This document shows, piece after piece, positions 47,534-57,500 of a stretch of 64,000 nt of DNA. Below the pieces are notes generated by a model. It did not search any database, was not told the DNA's origin, and saw only the letters and a list, made by a program, of their open reading frames with translations. The position numbers and the translations under genes were made by a program. The stretch is from assembly GCF_900458815.1 (NCBI RefSeq), contig NZ_UHDZ01000001.1, positions 2,046,001-2,110,000 on the forward strand, in the 5' to 3' direction. Each line of letters starts with the position of its first letter. Position 1 is the first letter of the stretch. The DNA is from Staphylococcus saccharolyticus. GTDB lineage: Bacteria; Bacillota; Bacilli; Staphylococcales; Staphylococcaceae.

Positions 47534-48618
47534 TTCCCATACCTCCGCCAATAACCCATCGTAGCAATTGTTCTGAAATGTTCTGTCATATAAAATAATC
47601 TTGTAACAAGTGCTGCACCGCTAGCTCCATAAGGATGACCGGTCGCAATAGCGCCATCCCATCGATTTAAACAATCTATAGGAATCTTTAATTCTTGCTG
47701 ACATGCTATGACCTGTTAACTAAATGCTTCATTTAATTCTATGGAATCAATATCAGAGATCGTTAAATTTTCTTTATCTAACAGCTGATTGATAGCTGGA
47801 ACGGGACCAATTCCTAAATATTTAGGTTGCACCCCAACATTACTACTATTAATAAACTTTAAGCCTTCATAAAATCCTAAATTTTGTTCAATAATTAAAA
47901 GTAACACTGCGCCATCATTTTTCATACAACAATTTCCAATAGTTACAGTTCCCTTTGTCAAAAGTGGTTTGAATCGCTTGAGTTTATCAATAGTAAGATT
48001 CGGCTTTATACTTTCGTCTTGTCTAAATAACTCACCCTTAACTTTAACCGGTAAAATTTCCTGGGTAATATTACCATTTAGAGACAATCGATGACTGCGG
48101 TAGGCAAAGTTATCTTGCATCTTCCTAGAGATTTTGTATTTAGTTGCAACATTTTCATCTGCTTCAATCATTGAAGGATCTTGTCCTTTTGGAGCAAAAG
48201 GGGCACGTTCAAAAAAGTGTGGAAATTCTGTTTCATAGACATTTTGAGGTCGTTTAACCTTCCAAGGTGCTCTACTTACAATCTCAACACCCCCTACAAC
48301 ATAAATAGTCCCTGCTTGACTTTGTATCATTCTACAAGCTTGTATTACAGCTTCAAGACCTGAGCCACATTGACGATCAATCGTTACACCTGGAATTGTT
48401 TCATCTAGGCCTGCTTCAAGTAATGATTTTCTAGCTAAATTCCCTCCATTTCCAACTGCATTACCTAGTATAACGTCATCCACTTGTGACATTGCATTAG
48501 GATATTTCTCTTGAAAATATTTAAACAAAGGCGTTAGTAATTGTGCTGGTTCTATATGACGACCACCATATTTTCCAAAGGCTGTACGTTTTGCAGCAAC
48601 AATAACAGCTTGTTTCAT
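47508..48618 (-). pseudogene. vraB: VraB acetyl-CoA C-acetyltransferase-like, nonsense and frameshift
   Basis: Thiolase-fold protein: VIVAAKRTAFGKYGG, TIDRQCGSGLEAVIQA with the nucleophile Cys, VSRAPW, IGNCCMKNDGAVLLL, and SIELNEAF. TAA at 47716-47718 follows NEAFS, and the same frame then continues QVIACQQELKIP and GAIATGHPYGASGA. One extra base near 47553 displaces the final GGGMGNAALFERL. Even after repair the last Cys motif reads MGIGGGMG, with no Cys. It overlaps vraC by 26 bp. Confidence 0.85.
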
Positions 48619-48620
48619 AA

Positions 48621-49993
48621 TTATAACTTCCTATTCAAAAATTTATTTTTCATTAAACCTCGAGCAATTTTTCCAGATTCTGTGTAAATCATTTGCTCTA
48701 TTTTTTTAAATTTAGACAGCACTTCATATCTTGAAAGATGTTGAATTAAATATCTTTTCACCATAAAATAATCCAATTCTTTATCTCCTGTGTATAAAAG
48801 TACTGCTATTTCTCCAAATTTGTGATGCGGTTCTCCAATGACAATTGCCTCTTTTACACCTTCAATATTCATGATTAATCTTTCAATCTCACTAGGATAT
48901 ACATTGACGTCACCAACAATTATTCGGTCACTCTTCCTTCTCACTAAAAATAAATTTCTGCGTTGTATATAAGCATAACCTCCTGTTTCTATCCAACCTT
49001 CAGTATCATATTCACTATTTACATATCCACTAAATGTCATATTACTTCTTACCGATAATAAACCAATTCCATTTGGATGACTATCTAACAAACGAATATC
49101 TACATTTGAAAATAATTTACCCACTGATTGAATTGGTACCGTTTGGTTAAAGTTGTAACTAATAAAACTCGCTTCTGAAGTACCAAAGAATTCAATTAGA
49201 TCTGTATTAGGATATAGAGCTGTGACCTTTTGAAATTGATCTTGTGATAACTTTGCACCACTACTAAAAATACTTTTTATTGAATGAGCATAACCTTTTT
49301 GAACAATGAATTGATGTAACATCGTAGGTACTACAAATAAGGAAGTAGTTATTCCTATTTCATTAATTAAATTAATGAGAAGATTCACATTAAATACTTT
49401 TTGTCCTATAAATGTGCGACCGGTAAACAGTGCATATATACATGCATATAAAGATAGAGAATGCGATAAAGGTCCTAGTGCGATAAACACCTCTGTTTCA
49501 TGTTTCAGTAGCTTTTCGTTTTCTTCGTAAGAAACGAAACAATCCAAGATTGTTCATTTCTATAATAAGCCTTGGGTAAACCAGTTGTACCTGAAGTAAA
49601 GCCTATATGCAACATTTGATCTTTCACTAGATTTCTACTTTGCTTTCTGCCATGTTGCGTAAACAGAATTTGATTATGGTGAATCATTCAATGTATGCCA
49701 TATCTTGATATTAGTTCATTAATCGTTGCACTACTCCACTCGTGGTTGAAGAAACACGGTATTCCACCTTGCTGATGAATTGCAAAGTAATCAATGATAT
49801 TATTGATAGGATGATTTTGTAACAATCCAACTTTTTCGTTTAATTGTATGTGAGAATATCGCTCACCTGCATGATTTATCTCTTGAATTAATTCACTATA
49901 AGTCAATCTTTGGTCCTCAAAAACTAATGTCAAGTGTTGAGGATATTGCTCGCCATATAAATATAATTTTTTTATTATTTCTACCATTACCAT
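48621..49993 (-). pseudogene. vraA: VraA acyl-CoA ligase-like, nonsense and frameshift
   Basis: ANL-superfamily AMP-forming ligase of about 457 residues. LTLVFEDQRLTYSELIQEI opens it. TGA at 49688-49690 interrupts [17 protein letters not shown], where Trp (TGG) would fit. The AMP-binding loop [14 protein letters not shown] is present. Frame is lost at about 49545 after NEQSW and resumes as [13 protein letters not shown] through [17 protein letters not shown], and the C-terminal [18 protein letters not shown] and ESGKIARG with the catalytic Lys. Three bases separate it from vraB. Confidence 0.88.
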
Positions 49994-50044
49994 ATGTATA
50001 CTTTATCTATCGATATGTTTACATTATACTTGCTTCATTTCATT

Positions 50045-50079
50045 AAAAAAACCTTAACTTCTATATGAGAAATTAAGGT
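50045..50079 (-). terminator. Terminator of the broken HAD gene
   Basis: Stem accttaacttct/agaaattaaggt (50051-50062 with 50068-50079, one mismatch), followed on the minus strand by seven Ts. Confidence 0.75.
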
Positions 50080-50088
50080 GGATTAAAA

Positions 50089-50725
50089 CTATAAAATCGT
50101 TATAAGTTCTTCGGATTCATTCACTACATAATGAGGATTCTCTTGCAACAATTCATGAGCAGATTGTACTCCCCAAGTAACCACACATGATTTAACATTA
50201 GATTTATTCGTGCTTTGCACGTCATATGACGTGTCTCCAATATAAACTGTTCTACCAAGATTTAAATGATTATTTTGGATTAAATTCTGAATTGTCTCAT
50301 GATAAGATTTAAGCTCTTCTTGTTCATGTAATCCTAATGCATCACTCATAAAACGCCCGAATCTAAATATCTTGTTATCACAGCTATTTTTTATTAGATA
50401 CTACAAATAACTTTTTCTTTTTATTATGTAATAGTTGCAGTGTTTAACTTATCCCTGAATATTCTTTTAAATAATGAATTTCATATTCACTATAATAAAT
50501 GTGATATGTATGAACTAATTGCTTTAATTCTTGTTCTGTTAATTCTTGATTAGCAACGATTTTAAAACTCTCATCTAAACTTACATCCAATGCTTCCAAG
50601 ATTTTATCTACTGATGGTTCTTCTAACTTTAATTTCTTAAAAGCTTGTTGTGTTGCATACACATGGCACGATGTCGTATCTGCTAAAGTCCCATCAAAAT
50701 CAAAAATATAGTTGTCAAAATTCAT
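50089..50725 (-). pseudogene. HAD-superfamily phosphatase, nonsense and frameshift
   Basis: MNFDNYIFDFDGTLADT opens after GAGGTG with motif I complete. A helical cap follows to EYSGIS, then TAA at 50444-50446. In the same frame TLQLLHNKKKKLFVVSNKK gives motif II, then a one-base shift near 50370 leads to SCDNKIFRFGRFMSDALGLH. The end carries VYIGDTSYDVQSTNKS (motif IV). Motif III Lys is not evident near the break. The intact protein would be about 210 residues, a phosphoglycolate-phosphatase-like enzyme. Confidence 0.83.
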
Positions 50726-50795
50726 GATGTTCACCTCTTAACACGTAATTGTATTATAAATATACACTATAAAGAGTAAAATTGCATTACATAAC

Positions 50796-50841
50796 AAAAA
50801 AGCCAGTAACTCCACTCCGAAATAAGTGAAATCACTGACTC
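50796..50841 (-). terminator. Terminator of the hxlA-hxlB operon
   Basis: Stem gccagtaa.../...tcactgac (50802-50809 with 50832-50839) plus an inner ccact/agtg pairing, followed on the minus strand by six Ts. Confidence 0.6.
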
Positions 50842-50856
50842 TTCCCTATCGAATCG

Positions 50857-51404
50857 TTACTCTAAATTTGCATGGTTCCGTTGCATAGTTTCCTCATTAA
50901 TATGGAATGCATCCATTAACGGCAGTACCACACTATCTAAGAAAATAAGCGATGCTTGCTCAAACAAGCTACCTAGAGGCTGTTTTGATCCTTCTACATC
51001 ATGTTTTGTCCCTGCAGGTAGCTTAACAATCATTTCTGCTATTTTTCCAATAGCTGAATCTGCATTAGTAGTTAATAATACAACTTTAGCCCCCACCGTT
51101 TGTGCTTTCTCAGCTAACAATCTTAAGTGTTCTGTAGATCCAGAACCAGAAATAATAATAAATAAATCATGTTCTTTAATTGATGGTGTCGTTGATTCAC
51201 CAACAACATATGCATTTTTGCTTAATTGGTTTAAACGCATCGCAAAACTATTCGCAACAAATCCGAACGTCCTTTACCCGCTGTAAAAATACGATTTGCA
51301 CCAACAACATCATTAATAAAATGTTCATATTCTCTGTCATTAACAAGTGAGAGCGTATGATTTAACTCATCAAGAATAAGTCGATAATTATTGAATTCAG
51401 TCAT
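50857..51404 (-). pseudogene. hxlB: 6-phospho-3-hexuloisomerase (SIS domain), one-base deletion
   Basis: It starts at 51404, one base after the hxlA stop. It reads MTEFNNYRLILDEL to FTAGKGRS, then loses one G at about 51272 and stops at about 51240. The other frame continues GFVANSFAMRLNQL, IIISGSGSTEHLRLLAEKA and VKLPAGTKHDVEGS..QPLGSLFEQ, the SIS domain and family end. The full length would be about 182 residues. HxlB isomerises hexulose-6-phosphate to fructose-6-phosphate after HxlA. Only a fragment can be made. Confidence 0.88.
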
Positions 51405-51405
51405 C

Positions 51406-52038
51406 TTATCTACCTTCTATTGCAACACGACATTGTTTTGCAGCTTCAACTGGGTTGTCAGCATTTGCGATGCCTCCACCAACAATCACTAAATCAGGAT
51501 TTTCTGCAACAATATCTTTGATAGTATCTGGTTTAATACCACCAGCAACTGCAACTTTAGAGTTTTTAATTACCGATTTAACAGTACGTAAACTATCTAA
51601 TGGTGATTGTCCTTCCGCTTGAAGGTCATAACCTGTATGCACTGCAATGTAGTCAGCACCCATTTCATCTAATTCTTTTGCATGTTGTTCTAGATTTTTA
51701 ACAGCAATCATATCCACTAATAATTCTTTACCATGTTTATGTGCTTCTTCAACTGCAGCTTTGATTGATGTATCTTCAGCTACCCCTAAAATTGTAACTA
51801 CATCAGCACCAAATTTAACTGCTTGACTTACTTCATAATCTGCTGCATCCATAATTTTTAGGTCAGCTAATACTTTAGCATTATTTATATTCTCATTTAA
51901 GTGTTGAACTGATGACAATCCTTCATTGATAACGATAGGTGTCCCAATCTCAACAATATCTACATATTCTTCAACTTGTTGCGCTAATTTTACTGCTTCT
52001 TCTTTATTTAGCAAGTCAATGGCTAATTGTAATTCCAA
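51406..52038 (-). CDS. hxlA: 3-hexulose-6-phosphate synthase
   Basis: 210 residues, intact. Orotidine-decarboxylase-like barrel: ELQLAIDLLNKEEA, VLADLKIMDAADYE with the metal/phosphate Asp-Lys, VDMIAVKNL, YIAVHTGYDLQ, VAVAGGIKPDTI. It condenses formaldehyde with ribulose-5-phosphate (or runs in reverse to make pentose). Its partner hxlB downstream is broken. AGGATGACATTC lies before the ATG. Confidence 0.93.
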   Translation of the reverse strand: MELQLAIDLLNKEEAVKLAQQVEEYVDIVEIGTPIVINEGLSSVQHLNENINNAKVLADLKIMDAADYEVSQAVKFGADVVTILGVAEDTSIKAAVEEAHKHGKELLVDMIAVKNLEQHAKELDEMGADYIAVHTGYDLQAEGQSPLDSLRTVKSVIKNSKVAVAGGIKPDTIKDIVAENPDLVIVGGGIANADNPVEAAKQCRVAIEGR

Positions 52039-52143
52039 TGAATGTCATCCTTTCATTTTAAGTGTTCCTCTTATATGAAAGTGCTTACCCGACATATCTT
52101 TTATTAAACTAAACGAAAAAAAGAATGATATTATAAAGCAATT

Positions 52144-52875
52144 TTATAAATGATCTGGGGCAGCTTCATCATCTACATATACTTCTACATTGGGATGTGC
52201 ATGTAAGATTGTAGCAGGTACATTTCGTGTCACTTGCTGATCTAGAAGTTTACTCATTGCATCTTTTTTCTTTTCGCCAAATGCAAGTAAAATAATTCTT
52301 TTCGCTTTTAAAATACTGGCAAGGCCCATAGAAACTGCCTGCTTAGGTACATCTTCTTTATGATCAAAATAACGACTATTTGCACGAATCGTACTTTCAG
52401 TCAAATCAACAATATGCGTTTCACTATGTAAATCAGTTCCAGGCTCATTGAAGCCAATATGCCCGTTTTCTCCAATACCTAAAATTTGAATATCAACGGG
52501 ACCTTTATCGTTTAAAAGTTGATTATAGCGCTCCGCTTCATCTTCTAATTGTTCGGTATAACCATTAGGAATATGCGTATTATCTTTTTTAAAATGAGGG
52601 TACTGTTTAAATAACACATCATTCATGTAATAGTGATAACTTTGAGGATGACTAGGTTTTAAACCTATATATTCATCTAAGTTAAACGTTTCAACATGTG
52701 AAACATCAAGCTTGTTCTTTTCCAATAAATCTACTAAATAGTAGTACAAATCTGTCATGGTGCCACCTGTTGCTAACCCTAATTTACTATTTGGCTCTTG
52801 ATGCATTTGTTTATATAATTCACACGCCACATAAAATGACGCAAGTTTCTTTGAACCCAAATTAATCATTTTCAC
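52144..52875 (-). CDS. nagB: Glucosamine-6-phosphate deaminase
   Basis: About 243 residues, intact. It converts glucosamine-6-phosphate to fructose-6-phosphate and ammonia. LATGGTMTDLYYYLV phosphate loop, NLDEYIGL with catalytic Asp, GIGENGHIGFNEPG with Asp/Glu/His. The start is placed at GTG 52875 (MKMINLG after repair of the initiator), eight bases after AGAGG, by comparison with the S. aureus N-terminus; GTG 52884 and ATG 52869 are alternatives. It acts in amino-sugar and cell-wall catabolism. Confidence 0.93.
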   Translation of the reverse strand: MKMINLGSKKLASFYVACELYKQMHQEPNSKLGLATGGTMTDLYYYLVDLLEKNKLDVSHVETFNLDEYIGLKPSHPQSYHYYMNDVLFKQYPHFKKDNTHIPNGYTEQLEDEAERYNQLLNDKGPVDIQILGIGENGHIGFNEPGTDLHSETHIVDLTESTIRANSRYFDHKEDVPKQAVSMGLASILKAKRIILLAFGEKKKDAMSKLLDQQVTRNVPATILHAHPNVEVYVDDEAAPDHL

Positions 52876-53168
52876 TTTGAACACCTCTATATATAAATTC
52901 CCATCACTTACACCCTTCGAACTCCACTCCTATTATATACTCTTCACGTTATCATTTAACAAAATATAATTCATTTTTTAAAGAAATTTAACATGTTAAC
53001 TACAGTCTATTCGTATTACTAAATAAAATTTTCCTAATTAAATCAAGCATTCGTGTACAAATATACATTGCTTTCTAGTAAAATAGATAGATAAACGAGT
53101 TTGCTGGTAAATGATATATTTTATCGGTAGTCCGTAATCAACACCTGGTTTAGTTTAAGGGAGTGAAC
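52876..53168. other. Divergent promoter region nagB / yojF
   Basis: About 290 bp, AT-rich. A possible -10 box TAAAAT lies at 53079-53084 before the yojF operon; its -35 is weak. No gene is seen. Confidence 0.35.
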
Positions 53169-53531
53169 GTGTTGGAACCGATTAAAGAACAAGAAGTACT
53201 TGATTTACTAACTTCATACGCAAATAAGCCCGTCTACCTCCACGTTGAAACAACAAATGGTGCTTATGCCAATCATTTTGATCAACAAGTGTTTAACGCC
53301 GGAACATTTTTAAGGAATATTTTAGTCACATATGAACATGCACAACTTAAAGGTGGCGAGAAAGATCCCTATCGCGTTGGACTCAAATTACGTGATGGTG
53401 GCTGGGTTTACGTCCAAGGTCTCACACATTATGAGACTAATGATGACAATGAATTTCTCATTGCTGGATTTAATTATGAGGGACAACTGGCGGCTACAAT
53501 AGAAATGAGCGATAAGCCATTTTCAATATAA
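53169..53531 (+). CDS. YojF family protein (DUF1806)
   Basis: About 120 residues, soluble. VYLHVETTNGAYA, GTFLRNI, PYRVGLKLRDGGWVYVQGLTHYE match YojF, encoded beside the bacillithiol deacetylase in Bacillus and staphylococci. It probably helps BshB2, but its action is unknown. Start GTG 53169 after GGGAG; GTG 53163 and TTG 53172 are possible. It leads an operon with bshB2 and folE2. Confidence 0.8.
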   Translation: MLEPIKEQEVLDLLTSYANKPVYLHVETTNGAYANHFDQQVFNAGTFLRNILVTYEHAQLKGGEKDPYRVGLKLRDGGWVYVQGLTHYETNDDNEFLIAGFNYEGQLAATIEMSDKPFSI

Positions 53532-53551
53532 ATAAAGGAGGTTTATAAGTC

Positions 53552-54217
53552 ATGACAGATGAAAGACACGTACTTGTAATATTTCCGCACCCAGATGATG
53601 AAACTTTCTCATCTGCTGGAACACTTGCAAGTTATATCGATAAAGGCATACCTGTTACTTATGCTTGCTTAACTTTAGGACAAATGGGTCGTAACTTAGG
53701 TAATCCTCCTTTTGCTACTCGAGAGTCTCTACCTCATATTCGTGAGCGTGAGCTTGAAGAAGCTTGTAAAGCAATAGGTATTACTGATTTAAGAAAAATG
53801 AGATTAAGAGATAAAACTGTTGAATTTGAGCCATATGACCAAATGGATGCTATGGTTAAACATCTTATTGAAGATACAAATCCATCATTAATCATTTCAT
53901 TTTATCCAAAGTTTGCAGTACATCCTGATCATGAAGCGACTGCTAATGTTGTGGTTCGAACGGTGAAACGCATGAAATCTTCAGAACGCCCTCGACTGAC
54001 GCTAGTCGCATTTAGTAATGATGCGCCAGATATTCTTGGAGAACCAGATATTCAGAATGACATTTCACAATATAGTGATATAAAACTAAAAGCTTTTGAA
54101 GCACATGCATCTCAAACAGGACCTTTTTTAAGGCAACTTGCAAGTCCTGAAATCAATGGACAAGCACAGAGCTTTTTAAAAGTTGAGCCATTTTGGACGT
54201 ATCACTTCGAATCTTAA
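53552..54217 (+). CDS. bshB2: Bacillithiol deacetylase BshB2-like
   Basis: 221 residues, intact. LmbE-fold zinc deacetylase with the metal site FPHPDDE (residues 11-17) and HPDHEATANVV near residue 130. It removes acetyl from GlcNAc-malate for bacillithiol synthesis or from related conjugates. AAAGGAGG before the ATG; 20 bp after yojF. Intact thiol redox chemistry here contrasts with the broken redox genes at 22-25 kb. Confidence 0.9.
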   Translation: MTDERHVLVIFPHPDDETFSSAGTLASYIDKGIPVTYACLTLGQMGRNLGNPPFATRESLPHIRERELEEACKAIGITDLRKMRLRDKTVEFEPYDQMDAMVKHLIEDTNPSLIISFYPKFAVHPDHEATANVVVRTVKRMKSSERPRLTLVAFSNDAPDILGEPDIQNDISQYSDIKLKAFEAHASQTGPFLRQLASPEINGQAQSFLKVEPFWTYHFES

Positions 54218-54230
54218 ATGGAGGTAAAAC

Positions 54231-55109
54231 ATGACAGAATTTGATTTATCCACTAGAGAGGGTCGTTGGAAGCACTTTGGTTCTGTAGACCCTGTTAAAG
54301 GTACGAAACCTACGGCTAAAAACAAAATGACCGATTTACAGAGTTCACATAAAAATTTCCTATTTAAAATAGAAGAAGTAGGAATTAAAAATTTAACTTA
54401 TCCTGTGTTGATTGACCAATATCAAACTGCAGGTTTATTTAGCTTTTCAACGAGTTTAAATAAAGATGAAAAAGGTATTAACATGAGCCGTATATTAGAA
54501 AGTGTAGAGAAGCACTACGACAATGGTATTGAATTAGAGTTTAATACACTGTACCAATTATTACGCACACTACAAGAAAAAATGAATCAACACGCAGCAG
54601 GTGTTGACGTTTCAAGCAAGTGGTTTTTTGATCGCTTTAGCCCTGTCACTAACATTAAAGCAGTAGGTAATGCGAGTGTCACGTATGGTTTAGCTATTGA
54701 TGGTCATAACGTAACTCGCAAAGAATTAACAGTTGAAGCTGCTGTGACAACGCTGTGCCCTTGTTCTAAAGAAATCAGTGAATACTCGGCACATAATCAA
54801 CGAGGAATCGTCACAGTTAAAACTTATTTAGTCAAAAATAATGATGTGGTTGATGATTATAAAGATAAAATTTTAGATGCAATGGAAGCTAATGCTAGCT
54901 CTGTTCTATACCCAATCTTAAAACGCCCTGATGAAAAACGTGTAACAGAACGTGCTTATGAAAATCCTCGATTTGTGGAAGATTTAATTCGTTTGATTGC
55001 TGCAGATTTGGTTGAATTTGATTGGATTGAAGGCTTTGACATTGAATGTCGTAATGAAGAATCTATCCATCAACACGATGCTTTTGCACGTTTAAAGTAT
55101 AGAAAATAA
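54231..55109 (+). CDS. folE2: GTP cyclohydrolase FolE2
   Basis: 292 residues, intact. Type IB GTP cyclohydrolase, first step of folate synthesis. The metal/catalytic segment [19 protein letters not shown] has Cys176, then FVEDLIRLI and the end [16 protein letters not shown]. Thirteen bases after bshB2 with GGAGG between. FolE2 can use metals other than zinc, which allows folate synthesis when zinc is scarce in many bacteria. Confidence 0.94.
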   Translation: MTEFDLSTREGRWKHFGSVDPVKGTKPTAKNKMTDLQSSHKNFLFKIEEVGIKNLTYPVLIDQYQTAGLFSFSTSLNKDEKGINMSRILESVEKHYDNGIELEFNTLYQLLRTLQEKMNQHAAGVDVSSKWFFDRFSPVTNIKAVGNASVTYGLAIDGHNVTRKELTVEAAVTTLCPCSKEISEYSAHNQRGIVTVKTYLVKNNDVVDDYKDKILDAMEANASSVLYPILKRPDEKRVTERAYENPRFVEDLIRLIAADLVEFDWIEGFDIECRNEESIHQHDAFARLKYRK

Positions 55110-55186
55110 GTCTAAGTATCTTTTTACTTTGCAATTAATGATATATTCAAGTATCAAATCATTTAAAACAATGATGAATATAAACT

Positions 55187-55238
55187 AGCTCTGCAAGTAA
55201 GTCTTGAAGATTGAAGGCTAAACTTGCAGAGTTTTTTG
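55187..55238 (+). terminator. Terminator of the yojF-bshB2-folE2 operon
   Basis: Stem agctctgcaagt/aacttgcagagt (55187-55198 with about 55221-55231) followed by six Ts. Confidence 0.8.
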
Positions 55239-55314
55239 TTTATTGAGAATTTAGCGGAATATAGACACTTATCTATATAGGTGTTAATCTATGTAATTAT
55301 TACGGAGGCACATA

Positions 55315-55634
55315 ATGTCATATCAAGAAACATCGGTATTATTAAAAGTCATCGCCCATCCTAGTAGATTAGAAATATTAGATTTACTCTCTTGTGGAGA
55401 CCTTTGTGCATGTGATTTACTTAAATACTTTCAATTTTCACAACTTACTTTAAGACATCATATGAAACTTCTTATAAATCACAAAATAATATCTGCTAAT
55501 AAAATGGGTAATAAACAAATATATATCAACTTAACCTTACATTATTTAAGCAACTTAACGAGCATTTAACTTCAATTTATACATCTAACGAGCAATGTAT
55601 ATGTCAAACTATTAGCAAAGGTGACTGTCAATGA
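55315..55634 (+). pseudogene. arsR: ArsR arsenic-responsive repressor, frameshifted
   Basis: Winged-helix ArsR: LLKVIAHPSRLEILDLLSCGDLCACDLL, with the arsenite-binding CxC (LCAC), then QLTLRHHMKLLINHKII. A one-base loss in an A-run near 55546 makes LSNLTSI-stop at 55569; the other frame reads [28 protein letters not shown] with TGA at 55632-55634. The truncated product still holds the DNA-binding domain and CxC. The stop overlaps the arsB start. Confidence 0.87.
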
Positions 55635-56917
55635 CAACAATATTTGCAATGATTATATTTCTCATAACACTACTCTTTGTCATCTGGAACCCTAAAGGCC
55701 TAGATATTGGTATCTCTGCTTTAGTTGGAGCTATTATTGTAATTATAACGGTGTAGTAAGTTTTTCAGATGTATTAGAGGTAACAGGTATTGTTTGGAAT
55801 GCGACAATTACCTTTGTAGCTATAATCCTCATATCATTAATCCTCGATAAAATCGGTTTCTTCGAGTGGTCAGCGATACACATGGTTAAGGCATCAAAAG
55901 GTAGTGGCTTAAAAATGTTTATATTTATCATGCTATTAGGTTCAATTGTTGCAGCATTCTTTGCCAATGATGGTGCAGCATTAATTTTGACACCTATCGT
56001 TTTAGCAATGGTTCGTAACTTACAGTTTGATAAAAAACATATTTTTCCGTTTTTTATAGCCTGTGGATCTATTGCTGATTCAACCTCGTTACCACTAGTT
56101 ATTAGTAATTTAGTTAATATCGTATCCGCAGATTACTTTAATATTAATTTTGTTGAATACTTAGGTCGAATGATAATTCCTAATTTGTTTTCTCTGGTAA
56201 CCAGTATTATAGTTTTATGGTTTTATTTCAAAAAATCCATGCCACAAACTTTTGACATCTCAAATTTACCAAGCCCTAAAAATGCCATTAATGACCAAAA
56301 ATTATTTAAATTATCATGGACAGTCTTAGGCTTACTACTTGTGGGATACTTGATTAGTGAGGTTATTCATATACCAGTATCATTCGTCGCTGGTATCATC
56401 GCTATTATTTTTATATTATTGGCTCGTCAATCAGCCGCAGTTCATACGAAACAAGTCATTAAAGGCGACCTTGGAATATCGTTATATTTTCAATCAGCAT
56501 GTATCTTATCGTATTTGGATTAAAAAATGTAGGTGTTACGTCGATCTTAGTAGCTACTGAATTATCAACTATAGCTAATCATGGACTTTTCAGCAGTGTC
56601 ATGGGAATATATCAGCCTTTCTTTCAGCAATCATGAACAACATGCCAACTGTCTTAATTGATGAGATTGCAATTGGACAACCACATATTGTTGGTTCTCT
56701 AAAAGAAGGTATGATTTACGCTAATGTGATTGGTGCAGATTTAGGTCCTAAAATAACCCCCATTGGTTCTTTAGCTACTTTATTATGGTTGCATGTTTTA
56801 ACACAAAAAGATGTCAAAATCTCATGGGGGAGATATTTCAAAACTGGTATCGTAATAACTATCCCTGTATTATTCTTCACATTACTAGGATTATACCTAA
56901 CACTCACCATCTTTTAA
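55631..56917 (+). pseudogene. arsB: ArsB arsenite efflux pump, at least three frameshifts
   Basis: [23 protein letters not shown] opens by ATGA overlap with arsR. Breaks: about 55752 (one base lost in ACAGGTGTA-like sequence), about 56480-56500, and about 56610-56620. Between them lie [60 protein letters not shown], the ArsB signature parts, ending TLTIF at 56917. Intact ArsB is about 430 residues and expels arsenite in exchange for protons. Confidence 0.92.
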
Positions 56918-56932
56918 AAGTAGGTGTTTAAA

Positions 56933-57340
56933 ATGAACAAAGAGACCATTTATTTTATATGAGCAGGGAATTCTTGTCGTAGTCAAATGGCTGAAGGCCG
57001 GACAAATTTGATACTCAGTGCGCGTTGGAACATATATTCCGGAGGTATTGAAACGCATGGTGTTAATCCTAAAGCAATTCAAGCTATGAAAGAAGTCGCC
57101 ATTGATATCTCAAATTATACCTCTGATTTTACAGATGAGAAAATTTTACAGCAAACCGATTTAGTAGTAACACTTTGTAGCGATGCGGATGAAAAATGCC
57201 CTACACTTCCTCCTCATATTATTAGAGAACATTGGGCCTTTGATGACCCCGCAGGTAAAGATTGCTCAGAATTCCAATATGTATGAGATGAAATCAAAAC
57301 ACCTATTGAAGCATTTGATGAGAGAAGATATGACAATTAA
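56933..57340 (+). pseudogene. arsC: ArsC arsenate reductase, two in-frame TGA codons
   Basis: 136 codons in one frame with no indel. MNKETIYFI is followed by TGA at 56960-56962, exactly the catalytic Cys10 of [15 protein letters not shown] (here [12 protein letters not shown]). [18 protein letters not shown] retains the two resolving Cys. A second TGA at 57284-57286 follows SEFQYV, where Arg stands in S. aureus plasmid-type ArsC. The Thr after Cys10 has also become Ala. It was a thioredoxin-coupled arsenate reductase and is inactive here. Confidence 0.92.
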
Positions 57341-57387
57341 AGATTTTAATATAAATTTTGATTGATGACTATACAAAAGTAGTCTGT

Positions 57388-57430
57388 AAATAAGAGTTGC
57401 CTCACAATGAGCGAAGCAACTCTTATTTTT
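57388..57430 (+). terminator. ars operon terminator
   Basis: Stem aaataagagttgc/gcaactcttattt (57388-57400 with about 57415-57428), then TTTC. Confidence 0.8.
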
Positions 57431-57500
57431 CAATTTAAATTAATTGCTACATGTATATTTCATTAAAATTTTTTAAAAGTCGATATAAAAAGAAGTAACG

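Noticed and set aside
56960..56962. TGA at the catalytic Cys of ArsC as a selenocysteine codon
   Set aside because: Tempting because it is exactly Cys10, but staphylococci are not known to encode Sec machinery, no SECIS-like hairpin was evident just after it, a second TGA lies near the end at an Arg position, and arsR and arsB are also broken.
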